Positions 7,896-16,283 of a stretch of DNA of 64,000 nt are shown in pieces. The DNA is from JBDSSS01 sp963764195 (lineage in GTDB: Bacteria; Actinomycetota; Actinomycetes; Actinomycetales; Dermatophilaceae). Both the position numbers and the translations under genes were made by a program. The notes below the pieces were generated by a model. The model did no database searches. It saw only the letters and a list, made by a program, of their open reading frames with translations, and was not told where the DNA came from. The stretch covers positions 124,001-188,000 of the forward strand of contig CAVXRG010000008.1 in assembly GCA_963764195.1 (NCBI GenBank), in the 5' to 3' direction. Positions within the stretch are counted from its first letter, which is position 1, and every line of letters begins with the position of its first letter.

Positions 7896-9119
7896 TCAGC
7901 TGAGCCGCTCGAAGATCACGGCCATGCCCTGGCCGCCGCCGACGCACATCGTCTCGAGACCGAACTGCTCGTCGCGGTCGCGCAGGGCGTTGATGATCGT
8001 GCCCGTGATCCGGGCGCCGGTCGCGCCGAACGGGTGGCCGATCGCGATTGCCCCACCGTTGACGTTGAGCTTGTCGTAGTCCATCCCGATCCGGTCGGCC
8101 GAGCCGATCACCTGGGCGGCGAAGGCCTCGTTGATCTCGTAGAGGTCCATGTCGCCGATCGACATGCCGGCGCGCTTGAGGGCGAGGTTGCTCGCCTCGA
8201 TCGGGCCGAGCCCCATGATCTCGGGGGAGAGGGCCGTCGCGGCCGTCGAGACGACCCGCGCCAGCGGCTCGAGGCCGAGCTGGGCGGCCTTGGTGTCGCT
8301 CATGATGACGAGTGCGGCCGCGCCGTCGTTGAGGGGGCAGCAGTTGCCGGCGGTGACGGTCCCGTCCGGACGGAAGACGGGCTTGAGGCCCTGGACCGCC
8401 TCGAGGGTCACCCCGGGGCGCGGGCCGTCGTCCCGGCTGACGACGGTGCCGTCCGGGGTCGTCACGGGCGTGATCTCCCAGTCGAAGAAGCCGCGGGCGA
8501 TGGCGGCCTCGGCGCGGTTCTGGGAGGTGACGCCCCACTCGTCCTGCCGGTCCCGGCCGATGTCGAAGGCGGTCGCGACGTTCTCGGCGGTCTGGCCCAT
8601 CGCGATGTAGACGTCGGGCAGGTGTCCGTCCTCGCGCGGGTCGGTCCACGTCGCGTTGCTCTCGGCCGTCGCCCTCGTGCGGGCCTGCGCCTCGTCGAAG
8701 CGGGGGTTCTTGGTTTCGGTCGCGGCGCCGCCGGCCCCGGCCCAGTCGGTGTACTGCGAGACGCACTCGACACCGGCGGACACGAAGATGTCGCCCTCGC
8801 CGGCCTTGATGGCGTGGAAGGCCATCCGCGTCGTCTGGGCCGAGCTCGCGCAGAACCGGTTGACGGTGGCACCGGGGGTCGCGTCGAGCCCGAGGAGGGT
8901 CGCGACGACGCGGGCCATGTTCGAGCCGTGGCGCCCGGAGGGCTCGGCACACCCGAGGTAGAGGTCCTCGACGAGGGCGGGGTCGAGCGCGGGCACCTTG
9001 TCGAGCGCGGCGCGGATGACGCTCGCCGCGAGGTCGTCGGGGCGCATGTCCTTGAGCGAGCCCTTGAAGGCGCGCCCGAAGGGCGATCGGGCGGTCGAGA
9101 CGATGACGGCTTCGGTCAC
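7896..9119 (-). CDS. Acetyl-CoA C-acyltransferase (thiolase)
   Basis: Condenses or cleaves acyl-CoA in beta-oxidation or acetoacetyl-CoA formation. The 407 residues hold all thiolase signatures: the nucleophilic Cys90 in NRFCASSAQTT, NEAFAAQVIG near residue 325, GGAIAIGHPFGATGARI with the active-site His, and CVGGGQGMAV with the second catalytic Cys. The GTG at 9119 is chosen because AGGAGGAC lies just upstream and gives VTEAVIVSTARSP, the usual N-terminus; the longer frame from 9275 adds non-homologous residues. The gene stands alone, so substrate range (degradative or biosynthetic) is not set by context. Confidence 0.95.
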   Translation of the reverse strand: MTEAVIVSTARSPFGRAFKGSLKDMRPDDLAASVIRAALDKVPALDPALVEDLYLGCAEPSGRHGSNMARVVATLLGLDATPGATVNRFCASSAQTTRMAFHAIKAGEGDIFVSAGVECVSQYTDWAGAGGAATETKNPRFDEAQARTRATAESNATWTDPREDGHLPDVYIAMGQTAENVATAFDIGRDRQDEWGVTSQNRAEAAIARGFFDWEITPVTTPDGTVVSRDDGPRPGVTLEAVQGLKPVFRPDGTVTAGNCCPLNDGAAALVIMSDTKAAQLGLEPLARVVSTAATALSPEIMGLGPIEASNLALKRAGMSIGDMDLYEINEAFAAQVIGSADRIGMDYDKLNVNGGAIAIGHPFGATGARITGTIINALRDRDEQFGLETMCVGGGQGMAVIFERLS

Positions 9120-9340
9120 GGAGTCCTCCTGAGGCGGTGGCACGCCGCTCCCGCTCCGATGCGGGAGGGCAGGTAAGCGAGCGCTCACCTCGACCCCGAT
9201 GGTATGCCGCTCGTCGGGCGGGGGACAGCCGCCTCCCCCATGAGATGCGTCCGGGTCCACCAGCCGGCGGCTCACGACGTACTCTCGACGGGACGCCGTG
9301 ACGGCGTCACACGGACAGCGCGAACAGACAGGGAACCTTC

Positions 9341-10105
9341 ATGACGACGACGACCCGGGCGGTCTCCCTGGCGGCCGTGCTCGCCCTCAGCCTCGGGACG
9401 GCGGCCTGTTCCTCGTCCCAGACGCCGTCCACCAGCACGACCGCTGCGGTGACGACGCCCGCGGCCACCACGACCACCACGACGAGCGCGACCCCGGCGG
9501 CGGCGCCCACGGATGCCGCCGGCATCCTCGAACAGGCCAGGACGCACGCCCTCGCTGCCACGTCGGGTGCGTTCGTCGGGTCGATCGACCAAGGTGGCAC
9601 GACGATGAAGATCGACTTCAAGGGCACCGGTGACGGCAAGGAGTCGGAGGTGTCGCTCGACCTCGGCGCCAACGGCATGCTGCACCTCATCGCCGTCCCG
9701 GCGGGGGTCTTCATGCAGGCGGACCCCGTCTTCTGGAAGGCGCAGAAGGCGCCCGCGGCGGTCCAGGCCGCCGGCGACAAGTTCGTCAAGGCCCCCGCGA
9801 GCGCCTCGGGCATCACCGACGGCCTCAGCCTCACGTCCTTCCTCGAGAAGGCCTTTGCCGCGGTGTCGGCGGGCAAGATCTCCGACCAGGTCGGCGAGGG
9901 GACCGTCGACGGGGTCGACTGCTGGGTGCTCACCGACGCGACCGGCGGCCAGTCCGAGGGCGCGCTCTACGTCTCCAAGGACCGGCTCGAGCTCGTCCGC
10001 TTCACCGGATCCTCCAAGGCGCCCGGTCAGCTCGACTTCTCGAAGTGGAACGAGGACCTCGGTATCGCGGCACCGCCCGCCGACCAGGTCCTCACGGTCC
10101 AGTGA
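9341..10105 (+). CDS. LppX/LprAFG-like lipoprotein
   Basis: Secreted lipoprotein of 254 residues. The signal peptide MTTTTRAVSLAAVLALSLG is followed by the lipobox GTAAC with lipidated Cys23, a Ser/Thr/Ala-rich linker to about residue 60, and a folded C-terminal domain. That domain has the alternating pattern of the LppX_LprAFG family (GAFVGSIDQGGTTMKIDFKG, FMQADPVFWKA, VDCWVLTDATGG), seen in mycobacterial lipoproteins that carry lipids across the envelope. The ligand here is unknown. It is followed directly by a paralogue, so the pair looks like a tandem duplication. A GTATGCCG copy lies in the leader at 9202. Confidence 0.82.
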   Translation: MTTTTRAVSLAAVLALSLGTAACSSSQTPSTSTTAAVTTPAATTTTTTSATPAAAPTDAAGILEQARTHALAATSGAFVGSIDQGGTTMKIDFKGTGDGKESEVSLDLGANGMLHLIAVPAGVFMQADPVFWKAQKAPAAVQAAGDKFVKAPASASGITDGLSLTSFLEKAFAAVSAGKISDQVGEGTVDGVDCWVLTDATGGQSEGALYVSKDRLELVRFTGSSKAPGQLDFSKWNEDLGIAAPPADQVLTVQ

Positions 10106-10116
10106 GGTCGGCCCCG

Positions 10117-10854
10117 GTGAGCCGGAGGGCGACGGGACTGCTCGCGGCCGTCCTGCTCGTCGGGGGCTGCACCTCCTCCGGCGACCCCGCCCCGACCGGG
10201 GCGTCCGACGGTCGGTCCCCGGGGGTCGGCGTGGCGACAGCTGCCCCCACCGACGGGACCGACGCCGCCGCGCTGCTCGCGCGGGCGACGGCCCAGGCGA
10301 AGGCCGCGCGCTCGGGCGCCTTCGCCGGGACGATCCGCGACCAGGGCGAGCAGGCCACCGTCGCCTTCCTCGGGACTCGCGACGGGTCTTCCGTCGACGT
10401 CCGCAAGGCCGCGCCCAAGGCCGGGACGGTGCGCCTCATCTCGGTGGACGGCACGGTCTACGTCAAGGCCGACGACACGTTCTGGAGCAGCCAGAAGGTG
10501 CCGTTCATCGTCTCGCTCGCCGGAGGCAAGTTCATCAAGGTGCCGGCTGGCGTCGTTCCGGTGCTGAGCGACCTGACCCTCGCCTCCTTCGTCGACCGGA
10601 GCATCGCGACCTTCCCGGCGTCGGACCTGTCCGACACCGTCGGGGAGGAGACGGTCAACACGATCCCGTGCTGGGTGCTCACCACGACGTCGGGCGAGCC
10701 GAAGGACGGGGCGCTCTACGTGGCCAAGGAGACCACCGAGGTCGTCCGGTGGATCGGCACGTCGGCCCACCCGGGCCGGCTCGACTTCTCCCGCTGGAAC
10801 GTCGACCTCGGCATCACGGCGCCCCCCGGCGATCAGGTCTTCTCGATCGGCTGA
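10117..10854 (+). CDS. LppX/LprAFG-like lipoprotein, tandem paralogue
   Basis: Second lipoprotein of the same family. A GTG at 10117 with GAGG nine bases upstream gives VSRRATGLLAAVLLVGGC, a compact signal peptide with lipobox VGGC (Cys18). A GTG at 10102 overlapping the previous stop is an alternative. The mature domain parallels its neighbour: AKAARSGAFAGTIRD, VYVKADDTFWSSQKVP, IPCWVLTTTSGEPKDGALYV and LDFSRWNVDLGITAPPGDQV. Spacing of 11 bases implies cotranscription. Its 3' end overlaps by 22 bases the end of the convergent SGNH hydrolase gene. Confidence 0.8.
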   Translation: MSRRATGLLAAVLLVGGCTSSGDPAPTGASDGRSPGVGVATAAPTDGTDAAALLARATAQAKAARSGAFAGTIRDQGEQATVAFLGTRDGSSVDVRKAAPKAGTVRLISVDGTVYVKADDTFWSSQKVPFIVSLAGGKFIKVPAGVVPVLSDLTLASFVDRSIATFPASDLSDTVGEETVNTIPCWVLTTTSGEPKDGALYVAKETTEVVRWIGTSAHPGRLDFSRWNVDLGITAPPGDQVFSIG

Positions 10855-11885
10855 GCCTCCCGGCCCGGTGGCACCGGGTCCGAGGACGGCACGGCCACGG
10901 TCGGTCGCAGCCGGTGCCGCAGCACGGCCCACCGCCCGTGCGCACCGCGCGCCTGTCCGCCGACCTCCACCGCGGAGACCTCGCTGCCGGGCCTGACCAC
11001 GGCCCGCTTGGCCGCCACGGCGACCGGGCGCACCCCCTCACCGCGCAGCTCGTTCGGGGCCAGCGGCTCACTGCGCTCGCCGAAGAGGTCGAGCGCGGCG
11101 CTCACCGAGGGCAGCAGGGCCGCCGCGACGCGCGCGTAGCCGGCGGGGCTGGGGTGGAACCGGTCGGCGCTGAACATGATGTGGGGCTCGGCGGAGAAGA
11201 CCTCGCTGAGCAGGTCGCCGATGGACACGGCTCGCCCGCCGGCCTCGACGACGGCAACGGTCTGGGCGGCCGCGAGGTCGCGCGACCAGCGCCGCGCGAG
11301 CAGCCGGAGCGGCTGGGGGACCGGCTGGAGCGCCCCGAGGTCGGGGCAGGTCCCCACGACGACCTCGGCCCCCGCCTCACGCAGACGGCGGACCGCCATC
11401 TCGAGGTGGCGCACGGCGGTGGAGGTCTCGATCCGGTGGGTGACGTCGTTGGCGCCGATGAGCAGCACGGCGACATCGGGCTCGGGGACGACCTCGAGGG
11501 CGCGGTCCACCTGGGGGTCGAGGTGACGTGACTCCGCCCCGATGACGGCGACGTTGGTGAGCACCACCGGCCGGCCGCTGAAGGCGGCCACACCGTTGGC
11601 GATCGTCGCGCCGATCGTCTCGTGCGGCTCGTCTGCGCCCATGCCGGCACCCGTCGAGTCGCCGAGCACGACGAAGCGGATCGGCTCGCCCGGGCCGGAC
11701 CCGTAGGTCCCGGCGTCGTCGGGGGCGCCCTCGAAGTGCTGGCCGACGATCCGGCGGGTCATCACCGCCTCGACCCGGAGCAGGCCGTAGCCCGCGAGCC
11801 CGAGGGCCCCGAGGCCGGCCACGCCGACCCCGCCGCCGTAGGCGGCCTGCTGCGCGATCCGTCGTGCGCGTCGCGCCCTGCCCAT
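10833..11885 (-). CDS. SGNH/GDSL hydrolase, membrane-anchored
   Basis: Esterase or lipase-like enzyme of 350 residues. The ATG at 11885 has GGGAGGGGA upstream; a start six codons earlier lacks one. A basic N-terminus and one hydrophobic segment (AAYGGGVGVAGLGALGLAGYGLL) suggest a signal anchor. Block I is VVLGDSTGAGMG with the nucleophilic Ser, block III is LIGANDVTH, and block V is DRFHPSPAGYARVA with Asp and His, giving a complete catalytic set. The substrate is not predictable. A second, unrelated-looking SGNH gene lies at 28832. The final ~80 residues are basic and poorly conserved. Confidence 0.88.
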   Translation of the reverse strand: MGRARRARRIAQQAAYGGGVGVAGLGALGLAGYGLLRVEAVMTRRIVGQHFEGAPDDAGTYGSGPGEPIRFVVLGDSTGAGMGADEPHETIGATIANGVAAFSGRPVVLTNVAVIGAESRHLDPQVDRALEVVPEPDVAVLLIGANDVTHRIETSTAVRHLEMAVRRLREAGAEVVVGTCPDLGALQPVPQPLRLLARRWSRDLAAAQTVAVVEAGGRAVSIGDLLSEVFSAEPHIMFSADRFHPSPAGYARVAAALLPSVSAALDLFGERSEPLAPNELRGEGVRPVAVAAKRAVVRPGSEVSAVEVGGQARGAHGRWAVLRHRLRPTVAVPSSDPVPPGREAQPIEKT

Positions 11886-12007
11886 CGTTGTCCCCTCCCG
11901 CACCGAGCCGAGGTCCCACGGTAACGCCCGGCCCCCCGGGTGGCTCCCGCGGTCCGCCCGGCCCCCGGGGGACTCCCGCGGTCCGCCGGGCCTCCTAGGA
12001 TGGCGGG

Positions 12008-13378
12008 GTGAAGTATGCCGAGCACGTCGCCGACCTCGTGGGCAACACGCCCCTCGTCAAGCTCTCGACCGTCGTCGCGGACGCGGGGGTGAGGTGCACC
12101 GTGCTGGCCAAGGTGGAGTACTTCAACCCCGGCGGTTCGGTGAAGGACCGGATCGCGCTGCGGATGATCGACGCCGCCGAGCGGGACGGGCTGCTGAAGC
12201 CCGGCGGGACGATCGTCGAGCCGACGAGCGGCAACACGGGCGTCGGCCTGGCGCTCATCGCCCAGCGCCGCGGCTACCACTGTGTCTTCGTCTGCCCCGA
12301 CAAGGTGAGCAAGGACAAGCGCGACGTGCTCAAGGCCTACGGCGCCGAGGTCGTCGTCTGCCCGACCGCCGTCGAGCCGGACCACCCCGACTCCTACTAC
12401 AGCGTGTCCGACCGCCTCGTCAGCGAGATCGAGGGCGCCTGGAAGCCGAACCAGTACTACAACGTCGAGGGCCCCAACAGCCACTACGCCTCGACCGGCC
12501 CGGAGATCTGGTCCGACACCGACGGGCGGGTCACCCACTTCGTCGCCGGGGCCGGCACCGGGGGCACGATCAGCGGCGTCGGCCGCTACCTCAAGGAGGT
12601 CAGTGACGGGGCCGTGCGCATCATCGCGGCCGACCCCGAGGGCTCCGTCTACTCCGGCGGCTCCGGTCGTCCCTACCTCGTCGAGGGTGTGGGCGAGGAC
12701 TTCTGGCCCGGCGCCTACGACCCGTCCGTCGTCGACGACGTCATCGCCGTCAGTGATGCAGACTCCTTCGAGATGACCCGCCGGCTGGCCCGTGAGGAGG
12801 GCCTGCTCGTCGGGGGGTCCTGTGGGATGGCCGTCGTCGCCGCGCTCCGCGCCGCGAAGGACCTGCCCGAGGACGCCGTCGTCGTCGTGCTCCTGCCGGA
12901 CTCCGGCCGCGGCTACATGTCCAAGATCTTCAACGACGAGTGGATGAGCTCCTACGGCTTCCTGCGTGACCACGACGAGCAGACGGTCGGAGAGATCCTG
13001 CGCAGCAAGTCCGGACAGCTGCCGGCGCTCGTCCACACCCACCCCAACGAGACCGTCCGCGACGCTGTCGAGATCCTCCGCGAGTACGGCGTCTCCCAGA
13101 TGCCCGTCGTCAAGGCCGAGCCGCCCGTCATGTCGGGTGAGGTCGCCGGCTCGGTGAGCGAGCGGCACCTGCTCGAGGCTCTCATCACCGGGCGCGCCCA
13201 CCTCGCGGACTCCGTCGAGAAGCACCTCGAGCCCGGCCTGCCGCTCGTCGGTGCCGGGTCGCCGGTGAGCTCCGCGCGGGCCGAGCTGCAGGAGTCCGAC
13301 GCGATCCTCGTCGTCGACGACGGCAAGCCGGTGGGGGTCCTCACCCGGGCCGACCTGCTCGGCTTCCTCGCGGACTGA
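12008..13378 (+). CDS. cbs: Cystathionine beta-synthase
   Basis: PLP enzyme joining serine and homocysteine to cystathionine, the first step of reverse transsulfuration. The 456 residues comprise a fold-type II catalytic domain (GNTPLVKL; PLP lysine K46 in NPGGSVKDRIA; TSGNTGVGLALIA; GAGTGGTISGVGRYLK) and a C-terminal pair of CBS motifs (about 335-456; SQMPVV, ILVVDDGKPVGVLTRADLLGFL). No N-terminal haem CxxH module is present. The GTG start at 12008 is followed immediately by a GTATGCCG word. In mycobacteria cbs is close to metB; here a metB-like gene lies 16 kb downstream, and together they could convert homocysteine toward cysteine. Upstream, 11944-11995 carries a duplicated GC-rich segment (ctcccgcggtccgcc twice). 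Confidence 0.94.
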   Translation: MKYAEHVADLVGNTPLVKLSTVVADAGVRCTVLAKVEYFNPGGSVKDRIALRMIDAAERDGLLKPGGTIVEPTSGNTGVGLALIAQRRGYHCVFVCPDKVSKDKRDVLKAYGAEVVVCPTAVEPDHPDSYYSVSDRLVSEIEGAWKPNQYYNVEGPNSHYASTGPEIWSDTDGRVTHFVAGAGTGGTISGVGRYLKEVSDGAVRIIAADPEGSVYSGGSGRPYLVEGVGEDFWPGAYDPSVVDDVIAVSDADSFEMTRRLAREEGLLVGGSCGMAVVAALRAAKDLPEDAVVVVLLPDSGRGYMSKIFNDEWMSSYGFLRDHDEQTVGEILRSKSGQLPALVHTHPNETVRDAVEILREYGVSQMPVVKAEPPVMSGEVAGSVSERHLLEALITGRAHLADSVEKHLEPGLPLVGAGSPVSSARAELQESDAILVVDDGKPVGVLTRADLLGFLAD

Positions 13379-13385
13379 CCGGGGC

Positions 13386-14003
13386 TCAGCCCTTCTCGCG
13401 CGCCTGCGCCTTCGCGGCCTTCTTGAACTCGCGCACCTCGAGGCGGCTCTGCTCGTCGACGACGTCGGCGATCGAGCGGTGCCCGTCGCTCCCGTAGTCG
13501 CCGCACGCTTCCCGCCACCCCGGCGGTCGGACCCCGAACTGCTTGGCGAGCAGGGCGGCGAAGATCCGCGCCTTCTGGTCGCCGAACCCGGGCAGGCTCC
13601 CGATCCGGCGGACCAGCTCTGCCCCGTCGGACACGCCGGCCCAGACGTTCGCCGCCTCGCCGCCCCAGTGCTCGACGAGCGCCTGGCACAGCTGCTGGGT
13701 GCGGGTCGCCATCGAGCCGGGGAAGCGGTGCAGGGCCGGGGTGGTGCGGAAGTGCTCGAGCAGCGTCTCGGGCGGCAGTCCTGCGATGGTCGCCGCGTCG
13801 AGGCGGCCCCCGGCGGGCACCCCGAGCCGCTCCGCGAGCACGCTCGGCGAGGTGAAGGCCTTCTCCATCGGGATCTGCTGGTCGAGCTGCATCCCGAGCA
13901 GCAGCGCGAGGGGGTCGGAGCCGAGGAGGGCGTTGGCGTCATCGGTCGTCCCGAGGGCCAGGGGGTGGAGCGGGGTGAGGGCGGGGGCCGGCTGCGAGCT
14001 CAT
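13386..14003 (-). CDS. HhH-GPD-type base excision DNA repair protein
   Basis: Small DNA glycosylase-like protein of 205 residues. It has a helix-hairpin-helix element (LVRRIGSLPGFGDQKARIFAALLAKQFGV, about 130-160) after an all-helical N-terminal part (DPLALLLGMQLDQQIPMEKAF) typical of an actinobacterial HhH-GPD family. No four-Cys Fe-S cluster is seen. The substrate lesion is unknown. The ATG at 14003 lies 4 bases after the stop of the IMPACT-family gene, so the two form an operon. It ends 8 bases from the end of convergent cbs. Confidence 0.85.
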   Translation of the reverse strand: MSSQPAPALTPLHPLALGTTDDANALLGSDPLALLLGMQLDQQIPMEKAFTSPSVLAERLGVPAGGRLDAATIAGLPPETLLEHFRTTPALHRFPGSMATRTQQLCQALVEHWGGEAANVWAGVSDGAELVRRIGSLPGFGDQKARIFAALLAKQFGVRPPGWREACGDYGSDGHRSIADVVDEQSRLEVREFKKAAKAQAREKG

Positions 14004-14007
14004 CCCC

Positions 14008-14673
14008 TCATCCTCCCGCCCGGGGCACCGGCACGTCGACCCAGGTGCGGCCGATCTCGACGGGCCCGGCCCGGCCGGCGGTGAGCTCGGCGACGAGAGT
14101 GGCCAGCGCCGCGGCCCCCCGCGGCGCCACCGCCACCTCGAGCCGCAGGCCACTCGCCGTCCACGCCGTGTCGGTGACGGTCGCCGACGCCAGCCCCCGC
14201 AGCGCGTTCTCGACGCGCGGCCCGTCGGTGTGGTCAACCTCGACGGCCCAGACGACCCGTGCCTCGCACCGGACCGTGCCCGCGACCTCGAGCGCGGCCG
14301 TCACCGCGTCACCGTAGGCCCGGATCAGCCCGCCGGTGCCGAGCAGCGTCCCACCGAACCACCGGGACACGACGGCGACGACGTCCCCGAGCCCGCGGCC
14401 GGTGAGCACGTCGAGCATCGGCGCCCCGGCCGTGCCCGAGGGCTCGCCGTCGTCGTTGCTGCGCCGGGTCCCACCTTCCGGCCCGAGGACGAAGGCGGTG
14501 CAATGGTGCCCGGCGTCGCGCGACCCGGCGCGGACGGTCTCGATGACGGCGCGCGCCTCGTCCTCGGAGCCGACCCGGGCGACGTCGGCCACGAAGCGGG
14601 AGCGGCGCACCTCGAGCTCCGCCGTGGCCGCCGAGGCGACGGTCCGGTAGGAGCGGAGCGGGATGGGCGGCAT
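14008..14673 (-). CDS. IMPACT (YigZ) family protein
   Basis: Protein of 221 residues with the IMPACT N-terminal signature: LEVRRSRFVADVARV, HHCTAFVLGPEGGTRRSNDDGEPSGTAG (in parts) and VVSRWFGGTLLGTGGLIRAYGDAV. A C-terminal DUF1949-like ferredoxin fold follows. Relatives in yeast and mammals modulate Gcn2; the bacterial role is unclear. The ATG at 14673 is itself inside a CGGCATAC word, and this copy pairs with a GTATGCCG seven bases away to form an inverted repeat over the start region. It is the first gene of a two-gene operon with the DNA glycosylase. Confidence 0.9.
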   Translation of the reverse strand: MPPIPLRSYRTVASAATAELEVRRSRFVADVARVGSEDEARAVIETVRAGSRDAGHHCTAFVLGPEGGTRRSNDDGEPSGTAGAPMLDVLTGRGLGDVVAVVSRWFGGTLLGTGGLIRAYGDAVTAALEVAGTVRCEARVVWAVEVDHTDGPRVENALRGLASATVTDTAWTASGLRLEVAVAPRGAAALATLVAELTAGRAGPVEIGRTWVDVPVPRAGG

Positions 14674-14690
14674 ACGACCCGAGTATGCCG
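14668..14690. repeat. Inverted pair of the GTATGCCG word at a start codon
   Basis: CGGCATAC, a seven-base spacer (GACCCGA), then GTATGCCG: an exact 8-bp inverted repeat. It covers the start codon of the minus-strand IMPACT gene and lies in the divergent region with crcB. In mRNA of the minus gene it would fold over the start codon and could limit translation. See findings. Confidence 0.7.
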
Positions 14691-14793
14691 TCACCGCGCG
14701 GGCGCGACACGATCGCGAAACACTCCGGTCACGAGTGCGTTTCGGAGCCCGGCCGGTGACGGCGGCGCGCGGAACCGCTGACACACTGGCGCG

Positions 14794-15153
14794 ATGCATC
14801 CGCTCGCTGTCGCGCTCGGTGGGGCCCTGGGGACCCTGCTGCGGTTGCTGCTGACCCAGGGCGGCGGTCAGGCGGACTGGGACCCGAGGATCACCGTCGT
14901 CAACGTCGTCGGTGCCTTCACCCTCGGGGTCCTCCTCCGGCTGCCCCTCCACCCCCGCACCCGCGCCCTGCTCGCGTCGGGTGGCCTCGGCTCGCTCACG
15001 TCGTTCTCGGCCCTGAGCATCGCGTTCGTCGACGGCACCCCGGGGTATGCCGTCTGGCTCGGGTTGTCCGTGAGCATCGTGCTCGGGGTGGCCGCAGCCG
15101 CCCTCGGCGTCGCGGTCGGGCACCTGCTCGTCGCGTCGAGGGAGGACGAGTGA
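14794..15153 (+). CDS. crcB: Fluoride channel subunit CrcB/Fluc (first of pair)
   Basis: Membrane protein of 119 residues with four hydrophobic segments and Fluc signatures: GGALGTLLRLLL at the N-terminus, the conserved Asn in VVNVVGAFTLGVLL, and SLTSFSAL in the third segment, which corresponds to the Phe-box/Na+-site region. Fluc proteins are dual-topology F- exporters; two dissimilar adjacent copies usually form a heterodimer. Its stop overlaps the GTG of the second copy. The leader (14691-14793) holds a hairpin with arms CGAAAC/GTTTCG (about 14710-14746), but I do not see the crcB fluoride riboswitch consensus. Confidence 0.9.
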   Translation: MHPLAVALGGALGTLLRLLLTQGGGQADWDPRITVVNVVGAFTLGVLLRLPLHPRTRALLASGGLGSLTSFSALSIAFVDGTPGYAVWLGLSVSIVLGVAAAALGVAVGHLLVASREDE

Positions 15154-15515
15154 CCCAGCTGCCCACGTGGGCCTGGGTCGCGGCGCTCGTGGCGGGCGCG
15201 CTCGGTGCGCTGCTGCGGACCCTCCTCGTGCGCTCCCTCGCCCGGCACGTCTTCCCGATCGGGGTCCTCCTTTCCAACACCCTGGCGTCGGCGATCGGTG
15301 GTGGCGTCGTCGGGATCCGGCCCGTGATCGGGCCCGGGTGGGCGTTCGTGCTCATCGGCGGGCTGTGCGGCGGGCTGTCGACCCTGTCGACCCTCGCCGT
15401 CGACACGGTCGAGCTGCGGCTGGAGGGACGGTGGCGGGTCGCCGTCCGCAACGTGGCCGTGACGGTCGTCCTCGGGGTCGCGGCGGCGTGGGGGGCCCAC
15501 GCCATCGTCAGCTGA
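15150..15515 (+). CDS. crcB: Fluoride channel subunit CrcB/Fluc (second of pair)
   Basis: Second Fluc subunit, 121 residues, starting at a GTG that overlaps the first subunit's stop (GTGA), so expression is probably coupled and stoichiometric. It has GALGALLRTLL, the pore Asn in LLSNTLASAIGGGVVG and GGLSTLSTLAVDTVEL. The partner sequences are clearly divergent, consistent with an obligate heterodimer of opposite topology. Its 3' end overlaps by 8 bases the end of the convergent chelatase gene. Confidence 0.9.
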   Translation: MTQLPTWAWVAALVAGALGALLRTLLVRSLARHVFPIGVLLSNTLASAIGGGVVGIRPVIGPGWAFVLIGGLCGGLSTLSTLAVDTVELRLEGRWRVAVRNVAVTVVLGVAAAWGAHAIVS

Positions 15516-16188
15516 GGTAGCGCTCCAGGACGATGTCGACGAGCACGTCGGGGGGCGCGGCGTGGGCCGCCAGCAGGGGAGCTGTGACGAGGTCGGCGCC
15601 CGAGCGGGAGGCGAGGTCGACGAAGAACCCGGGTGCGAGCAGGTAGGTCGCGACGACGACGCGGGCAGCCCCCGCGTCGCGCGCGGCCGCGACCGCGGCG
15701 TCGAGCCGGGGCTGCGCCGCCGAGAGGTAGGCGGGCGTGACGGGCCGCCCGAGCAGGGCGGCGAGCTCGGCGGCGACCTGCTCGCAGTCGGTGACGGCCG
15801 AGGCCTGCGACGACCCGGCGGCCGCCATGATGACGACGTCGTCGTCCCGCAGCCCGACCTCGACGAGGCGATCGTGGAGCACGCCGGCGAGGCGGGGGTC
15901 GGGGCCGAGGGCCCCGACGAGGGTCGCGGTCGCCGAGGTGTCCGCCGCCTCGGTGAGGTCGACGAAGACGTGGTAGCCCGCGGAGAGCAGCAGCGGCACG
16001 AGTCGGCTGGGCCGCTCGTCGACCTGCTCGAGCACACGGGCCGGGGTCGGCGGTTGCACGTCGACGAAGGCGGCCCGCACGACGAGGTCCGGTCGGCGGC
16101 GGGCGACCGCGGCGACGAGGGCCCCGACGGCGCGGCGGCCGGCGGCCGAGCCGGTGCCGTGGGCGGTCGCGACGAGGACGGGCTGCAT
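15508..16188 (-). CDS. Sirohydrochlorin chelatase / CbiX-like protein
   Basis: Class II chelatase of 226 residues, long enough for the two-repeat CbiX/SirB form. The first half has LVATAHGTGSAAG with the metal-binding His, and PLLLSAGYHVFVDLTEA. The second half has VVVATYLLAPGFFVDL, the equivalent motif with Tyr/Phe in place of His. Such enzymes insert Fe or Co into sirohydrochlorin for sirohaem or cobalamin. No other tetrapyrrole or sulfite-reduction genes are nearby, so the exact metal is open. Confidence 0.88.
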   Translation of the reverse strand: MQPVLVATAHGTGSAAGRRAVGALVAAVARRRPDLVVRAAFVDVQPPTPARVLEQVDERPSRLVPLLLSAGYHVFVDLTEAADTSATATLVGALGPDPRLAGVLHDRLVEVGLRDDDVVIMAAAGSSQASAVTDCEQVAAELAALLGRPVTPAYLSAAQPRLDAAVAAARDAGAARVVVATYLLAPGFFVDLASRSGADLVTAPLLAAHAAPPDVLVDIVLERYLS

Positions 16189-16283
16189 CGCACCACTCTC
16201 GCAGGGTCCGGCCGCAGGCGTCGGCCGGTGGCCTCGGGCTCCCTCGGTGGGGCCGTGGTCGGGCTCACCGTAGGCTCGTTCCC

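Noticed and set aside
14691..14793. Possible fluoride riboswitch before crcB
   Set aside because: The hairpin here does not carry the conserved 5' GGNGATGG-like segment and pseudoknot pattern.
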